Shown one piece after another: positions 1-7,194 of a stretch of DNA of 11,839 nt; within the stretch, counting starts at the first letter, position 1; each line of letters opens with the position of its first letter. The stretch spans positions 1 through 11,839 of the forward strand of contig JAUWJP010000024.1 in assembly GCA_030607635.1 (NCBI GenBank), in the 5' to 3' direction. This DNA is from Candidatus Aminicenantota bacterium (GTDB lineage: Bacteria; Acidobacteriota; Aminicenantia; Aminicenantales; Aminicenantaceae). Made by a program: the position numbers and the translations under genes. Below the pieces are notes generated by a model. That model had not been told where the DNA came from. It ran no database searches and was given only the letters and a program-made list of their open reading frames with translations.

Positions 1-1029
1 ATGGCAGTTCTCACTCGAGAAGACGAAGAGCAGAGGAAGCTGGAAGAAAGCAAAGAATTAGCCGGTCCTATCCTGGTTAAAGTGTTTGACCTCTCCTACG
101 CAAGAGCTGCAGATGTTGAAAGTCTTCTGAGGACCAAAATTTCCCAAAGGGGAGAAATCATTGTTGATGAGCGGACAAACACCTTGATCATTTCTGATGT
201 GGTAGACAGGATCGATACGTTGGAAAAACTCATCATTGTGTTTGATACCCCAACGCCACAAGTCTCTATCGAGGCTCGGATTGTGGAGGCCACTTCCACC
301 TTTGTCCGCAACCTCGGTATCCAATGGGGATTTCGCGGTATAATGGATCCTCTTCATGGCAACCAGACATCTCTAAAATTCCCGAGCGATATAACAGCTG
401 ACGGGGCTCTAATCCCTCAAGGACTCACCACCAAAGGAATCGGAGGGCCTCTGGGCGGTTATGCTATAAACCTCCCTGCCCCTGCATTCAATACCGCAAT
501 CGGTCTATCTTTTGGCAGTGTAATGGATACCTTCAGACTGGATATGGCTATTTCTGCTCTTGAAACTTCAGGCCAGGGCCAAATAATCTCCAGCCCCACA
601 GTAACCACTCAGAACAACCAGCAGGCAGAAATTATCCAGGGAAGGCAGATTCCTGTCCAGACTGTGGCTAACTTTACCACAACCACAAGATTCGTTAACG
701 CAGCATTAGAGCTTAGAGCCACTCCTCAGATTACGGCTGAAGGAACAATTATCATGGATATTGAAATAAGGAACAACGCTGCCGACTTCGCCAACCTGGT
801 CAACGGAATTCCTCCTATAACTACTCAAAGCGCAACAACCACGGTCATGGTTATTGATGGAGGGACAACCGTTATCGGAGGAATTTACAGGACTGAAGAT
901 TCTATTACTCGAGAAAAAGTTCCCCTGCTCCATAAGATTCCCATACTGGGAGGCCTTTTCAAGAATTTCGCTCGAACAAGGCAGAAGCGAGAGCTGATCA
1001 TTTTTATCACTCCTCGAATAATAAAATAA
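1..1029 (+). CDS. pilQ: Type IV pilus secretin PilQ, C-terminal part (5' end outside window)
   Basis: This is the C-terminal half of an outer-membrane secretin, the ring channel through which type IV pili leave the cell. Residues about 24-83 match a secretin N1-type (NolW-like) domain. Residues about 86-342 form the beta-barrel secretin domain. They include SSPTVTTQNNQQAEI near 197-211 and the family signature VPLLHKIPILGGLF at 307-320, and the protein ends in ELIIFITPRII. Full PilQ proteins are usually 600 residues or more, with AMIN and further N domains. The ATG at base 1 is therefore probably an internal methionine and the gene continues upstream. The charged stretch at residues 6-20 looks like a linker between N domains. 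A type II secretion GspD is the main alternative, but the short N-domain spacing and the C-terminal pattern favour PilQ. A lipoprotein gene follows 13 bases later. Confidence 0.88.
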   Translation: MAVLTREDEEQRKLEESKELAGPILVKVFDLSYARAADVESLLRTKISQRGEIIVDERTNTLIISDVVDRIDTLEKLIIVFDTPTPQVSIEARIVEATSTFVRNLGIQWGFRGIMDPLHGNQTSLKFPSDITADGALIPQGLTTKGIGGPLGGYAINLPAPAFNTAIGLSFGSVMDTFRLDMAISALETSGQGQIISSPTVTTQNNQQAEIIQGRQIPVQTVANFTTTTRFVNAALELRATPQITAEGTIIMDIEIRNNAADFANLVNGIPPITTQSATTTVMVIDGGTTVIGGIYRTEDSITREKVPLLHKIPILGGLFKNFARTRQKRELIIFITPRIIK

Positions 1030-1042
1030 CAGGATGTACAAA

Positions 1043-1615
1043 ATGAAAAGAACAAAAAATTCCCTAAAAATTACGGCAATCCTTTGCGTTTTTTTCTTTC
1101 TTCTTTCTTGCAGCAACACAGTGGGCACGGACGACAAGTCCAGCGTTATTCTTACAGTCACGAAAATACAAGGGGCGGGTTTAGGCGGGGATGATGCAGA
1201 TTATCTTGTATCAGATGTTCAAACAGGTGGAGGCTACCTGACAGACCCGCTTGTGGTTACACTGGAGGTGAAGCTTAAGAAACCGGAGCCCATTCTGCCT
1301 GGAACATCCTACAAAACCAGTGTAATGATTGACCGCTATACGGTCACTTACACTAGCCCTGAAGGAGCCCCTGTCCCAGTTGCATTAGAAGGCAGGCTCG
1401 CAGTTGTTTGTGAAGTTGACGCTTCTGTGGATGTCGAAATTGTGGCAGTGCGAGCAGAAGCCAAGGCTGTGCCTCCTTTGAGCCTTTTAGAAGGCACTTT
1501 GAACGTCTATTGGGCAGTAGCCGAAATAAGATTTATTGGTCATGACTTGGATGGCAACGTGGTTGAAGCTACAGGCTATATTACCGTATACTTTGCCGAC
1601 TGGGCCGACCTCTAA
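1043..1615 (+). CDS. Small predicted lipoprotein downstream of pilQ
   Basis: This is a 190-residue protein of no family I recognise. It has a basic N-terminus (MKRTKNSLK), a hydrophobic stretch and a lipobox LLSC. Cys23 is the predicted lipidated residue, so this is probably a lipoprotein. The residues after the cysteine (SNT) do not include the Asp at +2 that retains proteins in the inner membrane in Escherichia coli, so outer-membrane sorting is possible. The mature part is rich in Val, Thr and Gly with alternating hydrophobic residues, suggesting a beta-sandwich. I chose the ATG at 1043 because AGGA at 1031-1034 lies 8 bases upstream. The in-frame ATG at 1034 would add three residues but overlaps that site. 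The gene sits 13 bases after the secretin stop and is probably co-transcribed. A role in secretin assembly or pilus function is inferred from position only. Confidence 0.8.
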   Translation: MKRTKNSLKITAILCVFFFLLSCSNTVGTDDKSSVILTVTKIQGAGLGGDDADYLVSDVQTGGGYLTDPLVVTLEVKLKKPEPILPGTSYKTSVMIDRYTVTYTSPEGAPVPVALEGRLAVVCEVDASVDVEIVAVRAEAKAVPPLSLLEGTLNVYWAVAEIRFIGHDLDGNVVEATGYITVYFADWADL

Positions 1616-1632
1616 AAATATTCTCCCCACAG

Positions 1633-1654
1633 AAAAAGTAACCTGCCCCCTTTT
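1633..1654 (+). repeat. Short dispersed repeat, copy 1
   Basis: This 22-base element has an A-run, a GTAACCTGCCCCC-like core and a T-run. It matches the reverse complement of the element at 6287-6310 with two differences across 22 bases. The ends AAAAG and CTTTT can pair as a weak 5-bp stem around an 11-base loop. It lies between the convergent lipoprotein and priA genes, and a T-rich tract follows on the plus strand. It could act as a weak terminator, but the stem has only one G-C pair. Confidence 0.55.
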
Positions 1655-1673
1655 CTTTCTTTTTTTTATCATT

Positions 1674-3818
1674 TCATTCGTAAACCCAAACCGACTTTCT
1701 CAATTTGATTGTCTTTAGTGACTCTCTCAAAACTTTGTCCAATTCTTTCTTTCTGCGGGCCTTTAAGATAACCTGAACTCTGCTTATCCCCCTCACCCTA
1801 GAAACCGAAGCCAAGGCAGGACCCAAGATTTCTACATTTCCCTCGAAGCTTTTCACCTTGGTTGAAAATTCCCTTGATTTCCTGGCCACGATCCTTAAAT
1901 TCTCACCCTGTAACAAAATTTCAGCCATACGTGAAAAGGGCGGATAATTCATGAGCCGGCGGAGCCTCAACTCTTCCTTATAGAAAGAAAAATAATCAGC
2001 CAAAGCAGCCTGACATATACTGAAATGATGAGGGAGGGCTGTCTGGATAATAACCTCCGCTTTATTATCGCTCTCAAGAAACCTCATCATCCGGCTTAAT
2101 GTTTGAAAAGTTTTTTGACTGGCTCTGTAATCTGACAGGGTAAGAATTGTTTCTGGGAAAAGAATGGCAACCAAAGATACCGGGGGTAATTCTACCTGAT
2201 GAGCTAAGAGCTGCGTTCCAACCAGAATATCAATTTTCCCGCTCCAGAAGTTCCGAAGGATTCTCCCCTGCTCTCTCTTGTTCAAATCTGTCGCAAAAAG
2301 CGCTATCCTGCCCTGAGGGAAAATCGTTTTTAATTCTTCCTCAACTGCTTCGATGCCTGTACCTCTTTCTCTGATCATCCTGCTTCCACAGTCGGGACAA
2401 CGATCCATTTTCGCAAGAGAATAATTGCAGTAGCGGCAAACCAATCTCCCTTCTCTCTTGTGATAGGTCAAAGCAATATCACAATGAATGCAGCGGGAGA
2501 TGTAATTGCATCTTGAACAGAAGAGATAAGAAGCATATCCTCTTCGGTTAAAGAAAACTAAAATTTGCTCTTCTTTCTTCAGTCTTTCGGATATTCTTTC
2601 TTTGAGCTTAGATGAAATCAGCCCTCGTTCCAGCCTGTCATCAACAATTTCGACCTTCGTCTTTCTTGCCTCACCATCTAAACAAAAAAGATACTTTCCC
2701 TTTCTGGCCCTGTAAAATGCCTCAACAGAGGGAAGGGCTGAACCATAGACAATCGCCGCTCCTTCATGCTTTGCTCTCAACCAGGCGCCCTTACGGGCAT
2801 CATAGGAAGGGCTCTCCAGCTGATAGTATGAGTCATCATCCTCCTCATCGACAATAATCAAACCCAGATGATCAAGGGGAGAAAAAAGAGCTGAACGAGG
2901 GCCAACAACCACATCCACTTCTCCCTCTTTTATCTTTCGCCACTCGAGCTCCCTCTTTCTATCTGATAACTGACTGTGAAGAAGAGCAACCTTTTCTCCC
3001 AGCCTTTTCTCAAACCTTTCCATCAGGGTTTGAGTCAGGGCAATTTCCGGAACCAAAAACAAAACTCTGCTTCCGCTTGCCAGAATCTCTTTAATCAAAC
3101 GAGAGTACACAGCCTCTCTCTTCTCCGGGGGACCGTAAAGGAAAAAAGGTGAAAAAACTTTTTTCTCCATTTTACGAGCGATTTGATCTGCTACCCCTTG
3201 AGACTGTGCATCCAACGAAAAATCTATTTCAAGCTGAGTCTGGCTCATGGAAACAGCTGAAGTTGTTTTTTTTCTTGCCTTCTTTATTTCCTTCTGGACA
3301 AGGATTAAACCTTTCTTTTCCAGCCGGAAAAGAAAATGGGAAAGATTTTTGACCTTGAATTTCCTTTTGAGGAAGAGAACACTGTAGCTTCTTTTCTGGA
3401 TAAAGCCTAAAAGATCCCTTTCTTCCCTGGAGAGATCCTCATCCTTGAGCGCAGCTCTTCCCTTATCAGAGAGAGCGATCCTTGTTTTGCTTTTAAGTAT
3501 AAATGATGGCGGGAGGGAAGCCTGAAGAAGCTCTCCCCAGGACGAGTAATAATAATCGCATAGCTTCCGGGTAAAGGAGAGGAAAGACGGGGAAAAAATT
3601 GGCTCTTCATCCAATACTTCCGCAATTTCTTTGAGCTCAAATTCCGGGGAAATCCTTCTTTTTTTGAGCTTTACGATAAATCCTGTCAGCATCCTCTGGC
3701 CGAGCGGGACAAGCACTCTTGAGCCGATTTTAGCAATTTCCTGGTAGGATTCAGGAACAATGTAGGAAAAAGACTGGTCTAAGGGAAGGGAAAGGATAAC
3801 TTCTGCATACAAGGTCAT
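1674..3818 (-). CDS. priA: PriA primosome protein, predicted pseudohelicase
   Basis: PriA recognises stalled replication forks and reloads the replisome. The 714-residue length is normal for the family. The N-terminal 3'-DNA-binding domain is clear at 1-100 (AEVILSLPLDQSFSYIVP). Eight cysteines at 434, 437, 443, 446, 461, 464, 474 and 477 form the usual two zinc sites, and the C-terminal domain with RLMNYPPF is intact. The helicase core is degenerate. The Walker A region at 229-238 reads GPPEKREAVY where GVTGSGKTEVY is expected, so the nucleotide-binding Lys and Thr are gone. Motif II is DEED (324-327) instead of DEEH. Motif III is GSALPS rather than GSATPS. In motif V the usual AKGHDFP is AHQVELP. 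Motif VI (usually QVAGRAGR) is RMMRFLES at 576-583. The reading frame is intact, so selection has kept the protein. The ATG start overlaps the upstream udg stop as ATGA, suggesting coupled translation. It is the last gene of the operon. Confidence 0.93.
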   Translation of the reverse strand: MTLYAEVILSLPLDQSFSYIVPESYQEIAKIGSRVLVPLGQRMLTGFIVKLKKRRISPEFELKEIAEVLDEEPIFSPSFLSFTRKLCDYYYSSWGELLQASLPPSFILKSKTRIALSDKGRAALKDEDLSREERDLLGFIQKRSYSVLFLKRKFKVKNLSHFLFRLEKKGLILVQKEIKKARKKTTSAVSMSQTQLEIDFSLDAQSQGVADQIARKMEKKVFSPFFLYGPPEKREAVYSRLIKEILASGSRVLFLVPEIALTQTLMERFEKRLGEKVALLHSQLSDRKRELEWRKIKEGEVDVVVGPRSALFSPLDHLGLIIVDEEDDDSYYQLESPSYDARKGAWLRAKHEGAAIVYGSALPSVEAFYRARKGKYLFCLDGEARKTKVEIVDDRLERGLISSKLKERISERLKKEEQILVFFNRRGYASYLFCSRCNYISRCIHCDIALTYHKREGRLVCRYCNYSLAKMDRCPDCGSRMIRERGTGIEAVEEELKTIFPQGRIALFATDLNKREQGRILRNFWSGKIDILVGTQLLAHQVELPPVSLVAILFPETILTLSDYRASQKTFQTLSRMMRFLESDNKAEVIIQTALPHHFSICQAALADYFSFYKEELRLRRLMNYPPFSRMAEILLQGENLRIVARKSREFSTKVKSFEGNVEILGPALASVSRVRGISRVQVILKARRKKELDKVLRESLKTIKLRKSVWVYE

Positions 3819-4477
3819 TTCTTGCCCAGGAAGGCCATTACTTTCTTCATGTCTTCCCAGACCATTTTCTTGATCTCTTTATTGCCTTCGTTTCTTATAA
3901 GATAAGAAGGATGAAAGGTTGGCATCACCTTTATATTATTAAATTCATAGAAACTCCCTCTTAAAGCTGTCATTCCCAGTTTGCTCTGGATAAAATGGTC
4001 CGCGGCCACTTTCCCCAAAGTCACGATAACCTCGGGCTTTATCATTTCTAGCTGTTCCCGAAGATAATCCTGGCACATTTCAATTTCTTCCTTGTGAGGG
4101 TTTCTATTTTCAGGAGGTCTGCACTTGACAATATTCGTTATATAAACTTCTTCTCTTTTAAACTTCATTGCATGGATTATTTTAGTCAAAAGCTGTCCTG
4201 CTCTTCCCACAAAGGGCCTCCCCTGAATGTCTTCATCGCGGCCAGGCGCCTCGCCTACGAACATAAGCTCAGTTCCAAGGTTCCCCTCTCCGGGGACTGC
4301 ATTTTTCCGCCCTTGAGAAAGCGGGCATTTTTGACAGTTGAGGATCCTCTCTTTCAGGGAGAGATAAAGGGAATCCTTAGAAGAAGATGGTGATGAAACA
4401 AATTCGGCTCCAAGCTGGGAAAAAAATTCTAATTTCTCTTCAAGACGATCGATGAGTTTTCGAGCTTTATCCTCCAA
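3815..4477 (-). CDS. Family 4 uracil-DNA glycosylase (Fe-S)
   Basis: This 220-residue enzyme removes uracil from DNA, starting base excision repair of deaminated cytosine. Diagnostic motifs are GEAPGRDEDIQGRPFVGRAG at 75-94 (active-site motif A and following loop) and HPSYLIR at 189-195 (motif B). Four cysteines at 48, 51, 119 and 135 fit the 4Fe-4S cluster ligands of family 4 UDG. The first 40 residues are charged and helical and extend beyond the minimal enzyme, as in several bacterial members. The start is TTG at 4475-4477, preceded by GAGG six bases upstream. No in-frame ATG exists before residue 72, which lies beyond the first cluster cysteines, so TTG is the best choice. It overlaps the end of coaBC by 11 bases and priA by 4, which points to tight co-expression. 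Confidence 0.92.
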   Translation of the reverse strand: MEDKARKLIDRLEEKLEFFSQLGAEFVSSPSSSKDSLYLSLKERILNCQKCPLSQGRKNAVPGEGNLGTELMFVGEAPGRDEDIQGRPFVGRAGQLLTKIIHAMKFKREEVYITNIVKCRPPENRNPHKEEIEMCQDYLREQLEMIKPEVIVTLGKVAADHFIQSKLGMTALRGSFYEFNNIKVMPTFHPSYLIRNEGNKEIKKMVWEDMKKVMAFLGKK

Positions 4478-5654
4478 CGATATCCTCTACTCTATCCAAG
4501 ATTATTTGGCTTATTTCTAGCTTGCTCTTTTTTTCCGTATGAATCGTTTTGCCGTCAGGGAAAATAAGACTTACTTGATTAAAATCCGATTCAAAACCTA
4601 TCCCCTCATCTAAAACATTATTGGCCACTATCAAATCAAGACTTTTCTTCTTCATTTTTTTGAGTGCATTGTTGACAACATCTTCTGTCTCAGCAGCAAA
4701 GCCGACGATAATTTTTGCTCCTTTCTTCGAGCTTAATTTTTGTAAAACATCCTCAGTCGGTACGACATCGATTTTCTTCTCTAATTTTTCTTTCTTTATT
4801 TTTTGGGAAGACGTCTCAGCAAACCTGAAATCCGAGATGGCCGCTGCCATGATGACGACATCAGCTTGGCCGAAGTGGGCCACGACCTCCTTCTCCATTT
4901 CCTGGGCTGTCCGGACTTTCTTTAACTTTGCTTCTGGTGGAGGAAAAATATGAGTTGGCCCTGAAATAAGAATGACTTCAGCCCCACGTCTGAGCGCTTC
5001 CTCAGCAAGCTCATAACCCATTTTTCCCGAAGAGCGGTTGGTGAGAAAGCGGACCGGATCCAGGAATTCCCTTGTGGGTCCGGCTGTGACTAAAACCGTT
5101 TTGCCCTTTAAGCTTTCGCTCTTCTTTATCAATCTCAGCCCTTCTTCAACAATCTTCTCAGGAGCTGCTAACCTCCCCCATCCTATATCTTTACAGGCCA
5201 AATATCCCTTTTCTGGCTCGACAAACCTTACCCCCATTGCCCTGAGTTTCTGGATATTCTCCTGGGTTTGTCGATGAAGATACATGGCCTCATTCATCGA
5301 AGGAGCGATAAGAACAGGACAATTGGAAGCAGTATAGAAAGTCGATAAAAAATCATCAGCTACGCCGGAAGCAAACTTTCCAATCATGTTTGCTGTGGCT
5401 GGGGCAACGAGCAGAAGGGATGTCTCCTTCGCCAGATCCACATGGGGAATTTCGTCCGAGTATTCTTCATCAAATGGATCTACAAGAGCTTTTTGTCCAG
5501 AGAGAGCACTAAAAAGCAGAGGAGAAATCAAACGGGAAGCATTTTTTGTCAGGATAACTTGAACCTGAAACTTCTCTTTTTGGAAGCCACGGATTATTTC
5601 ACAAGCTTTATACAGGCTCACAGAGGAACATACTCCTAATGTAATTTTGGCCAT
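4467..5654 (-). CDS. coaBC: Bifunctional CoaBC (Dfp), coenzyme A biosynthesis
   Basis: This 395-residue bifunctional enzyme joins cysteine to 4'-phosphopantothenate (CoaB) and decarboxylates the product to 4'-phosphopantetheine (CoaC) in cytoplasmic CoA synthesis. The FMN-dependent CoaC domain is residues 1-175. His71 matches the catalytic histidine, PSMN (118-121) the substrate motif with Asn121, and Cys154 the catalytic cysteine of the flexible lid. The CoaB domain at 183-395 has TAGPTREFLDPVRF, then NRSSGKMG with Asn206, AAAISDFR at 270-277, KIKK near 285-288, GFAAETED at 318-325 and ANNV. One oddity is the FMN phosphate loop, usually GVTGGIAAYK or GVSGGIAAYK, which is GVCSSVSLYK at 7-16 and has lost both glycines. 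All catalytic residues remain, so I expect activity. The start ATG has GAGG five bases upstream, near the gmk stop nine bases away. Confidence 0.95.
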   Translation of the reverse strand: MAKITLGVCSSVSLYKACEIIRGFQKEKFQVQVILTKNASRLISPLLFSALSGQKALVDPFDEEYSDEIPHVDLAKETSLLLVAPATANMIGKFASGVADDFLSTFYTASNCPVLIAPSMNEAMYLHRQTQENIQKLRAMGVRFVEPEKGYLACKDIGWGRLAAPEKIVEEGLRLIKKSESLKGKTVLVTAGPTREFLDPVRFLTNRSSGKMGYELAEEALRRGAEVILISGPTHIFPPPEAKLKKVRTAQEMEKEVVAHFGQADVVIMAAAISDFRFAETSSQKIKKEKLEKKIDVVPTEDVLQKLSSKKGAKIIVGFAAETEDVVNNALKKMKKKSLDLIVANNVLDEGIGFESDFNQVSLIFPDGKTIHTEKKSKLEISQIILDRVEDIVGG

Positions 5655-5663
5655 CTTAACCTC

Positions 5664-6269
5664 TTATCTATCTTCGGAGAAACTACGGAGAATGGGAACA
5701 ATTTCTTTTTTCTTAATGTCGAGGCGACATCTTGTGCTTAAAATAATTGCTTCCAGTTCTTTTGAAGCTTTTTTCAGCTTGGCATTAATGATGATATAAT
5801 CAAAATCGGGATAAAACCTGATATCTTTTCTGGCAACCTCAAGCCTTTCCTTTATCGAATCTGGACTTTCCTGGCCTCTCTCTTCAAGCCTCGCCTTAAG
5901 CTCCTCGAATAAAGGCGGCAGGATAAAGATGAATACGCTTCTCTTTAATTTTGATTTTATCTGCTCGGCACCTTGAACATTTATGTCCAGGAGAAGATAA
6001 CACCTGGTTCCTTTCTTTTCTATCTCTCTCTTGGAAGTCCCGTAATGATTCCCATGGATGACAGTCCATTCAGCCAGTTTCTCCTCTTTAATCATCTGCT
6101 CAAATTCAGACTTTGCCACAAAATAATAATCCCGGCCTTCTTTCTCTGAGTTTCTTTTTTTGCGGGTTGTATGGGAAACTGAAAACTGGACATTTTTCAC
6201 ATTTTCCATAACTTGCCTAACCAGAGTGGTCTTTCCGCATCCGGACGGGCCAGTAATGACAAAAAGCAT
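5664..6269 (-). CDS. gmk: Guanylate kinase
   Basis: Gmk phosphorylates GMP to GDP with ATP in purine nucleotide synthesis. The 201-residue length is standard. The P-loop GPSGCGKTT is at residues 7-15. The GMP-binding segment SHTTRKKR at 33-40 is followed by EGRDYYFV, then HGNHYGTSK near 73-81. The Walker B region LLLDINVQGAEQI lies near 92-104, and an Arg-rich lid segment follows around 128-150. The start is well supported: the P-loop begins seven residues from the ATG, and GGAAGGAGA lies just upstream. It follows yicC with a 46-base gap that holds a dispersed repeat. rpoZ, often next in this cluster, is missing, and coaBC begins nine bases after the gmk stop. Confidence 0.96.
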   Translation of the reverse strand: MLFVITGPSGCGKTTLVRQVMENVKNVQFSVSHTTRKKRNSEKEGRDYYFVAKSEFEQMIKEEKLAEWTVIHGNHYGTSKREIEKKGTRCYLLLDINVQGAEQIKSKLKRSVFIFILPPLFEELKARLEERGQESPDSIKERLEVARKDIRFYPDFDYIIINAKLKKASKELEAIILSTRCRLDIKKKEIVPILRSFSEDR

Positions 6270-6286
6270 AAAATCTCTCCTTCCCT

Positions 6287-6310
6287 AAAAAAGGGGACAG
6301 GCTACTTTTT
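6287..6310 (-). repeat. Short dispersed repeat, copy 2
   Basis: This 24-base element lies between yicC and gmk. On the minus strand it reads as an A-run, then GTAGCCTGTCCCC and a T-run. The ends AAAAAG and CTTTTT form a 6-bp stem with an 11-base loop. It matches the element at 1633-1654 with two differences over 22 bases. It ends just before the gmk ribosome binding site, so it lies in the yicC-gmk mRNA. Two copies about 4.6 kb apart make a dispersed genomic repeat likely. Confidence 0.6.
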
Positions 6311-6315
6311 CAATT

Positions 6316-7194
6316 CTATTCTATGTTCTGAACCTGCTGTCGTATACTTTCCACCTCTCCTTTTATAGTCAAAATCCCTCTGATTATTTCAATATCCTGG
6401 GATTTAGAATTTATAGTGTTAGCCTCCCGGTAAATCTCCTGGGCGATAAAATCCAGCTTTTTACCCGCAGGTTCCTCTTTTCCTGGAGAAAGAAGGTCAA
6501 GGACATAATCCAAATGAGATTTCAACCTCGCTATCTCTTCTGTCAAATCGTATCGCTGAGCAAAATAGGAAGCCTCCTCGGCAATCTTTTTTTCTGAAAG
6601 AGGAGCTTCGTGTTTCAACTCTTTCAAACGCTTCCTCAATCTCTCTCGGATGAAAAAAGGTTGTTTTTTGATTAGTTTCTCGATCCGGTTTACAACCTGT
6701 TTTATATTCTGAAGATGCTTTCGAATCTCTTTCCCTATTTCCCGTCCTTCTCTTTTCCTCATCCTCACGACATCATCCAATGTTTTCTCAAAACTACTCT
6801 CCAGGAAAGCCGCTTCTTCCCCACTGAAATTCTTTCTCTTGAACTCTGCGACATTAGGCAGACTAAACATATTTTCCACTGAAAAATCCAACTTTTTTCC
6901 CATCCGAGAAGAAAGCTTCTCGAGAGAAAAAAGTATTTTCTGAAGCAAGTCTTCATTGATGCGAAGTTCCCAGAAAGAAGGGTGCAGGTAATTCAATTCA
7001 AAGAAAACTTCAATCCGTCCTCTGTGTAGTTTCCTCTGAAAGATGGCTCTGAGCTTGTTTTCTACCTCGCCAATTTGAGCCCCCCGGTAACTCCAATCCA
7101 AGAACCGATGGTTTAAGCTTCTTATACTGATCTTAGCCGAGAGAGTCTTAGAATCAAACTTCTTCTCTGCAAATCCCGTCATACTCTGTATCAA
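6316..7194 (-). CDS. yicC: YicC family endoribonuclease
   Basis: YicC-family proteins are endoribonucleases implicated in RNA decay in Escherichia coli. This 292-residue member is full length. The N-terminus IQSMTGFAEKKF matches the conserved opening of the family. The C-terminal domain has EEIARLKSHLDYV near 219-231, GKKLDFIAQEIYREANTI near 244-261 and NSKSQDIEI next to it, and it ends in QQVQNIE. The middle third is strongly helical and basic. The start codon is TTG at 7192-7194, chosen because family members begin MIxSMTGF and because GAGGAGG lies nine bases upstream. An ATG four codons later would remove that conserved start. It overlaps the stop of the ABC exporter gene by four bases (TTGA). 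Its position directly before gmk is conserved in many bacteria. Confidence 0.94.
   Translation of the reverse strand: MIQSMTGFAEKKFDSKTLSAKISIRSLNHRFLDWSYRGAQIGEVENKLRAIFQRKLHRGRIEVFFELNYLHPSFWELRINEDLLQKILFSLEKLSSRMGKKLDFSVENMFSLPNVAEFKRKNFSGEEAAFLESSFEKTLDDVVRMRKREGREIGKEIRKHLQNIKQVVNRIEKLIKKQPFFIRERLRKRLKELKHEAPLSEKKIAEEASYFAQRYDLTEEIARLKSHLDYVLDLLSPGKEEPAGKKLDFIAQEIYREANTINSKSQDIEIIRGILTIKGEVESIRQQVQNIE

Noticed and set aside
1..3. ATG at base 1 as the true start of the secretin
   Set aside because: The first domain seen is a late N domain and no signal peptide is present, so the gene must begin outside the window.
1034..1042. Upstream ATG as start of the lipoprotein
   Set aside because: The binding site AGGA overlaps it; the ATG at 1043 has proper spacing and gives a normal signal peptide.
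706..1161. 151-residue minus-strand ORF across the pilQ and lipoprotein genes
   Set aside because: It is antisense to two well-supported genes, resembles no family and has no binding site. It is a shadow of their codon use.
1674..3818. PriA as a decaying pseudogene
   Set aside because: The frame is open over the full family length, the zinc cysteines and both end domains are intact, and the start is coupled to udg. Changes are confined to the motor motifs, which suggests a selected loss of activity.
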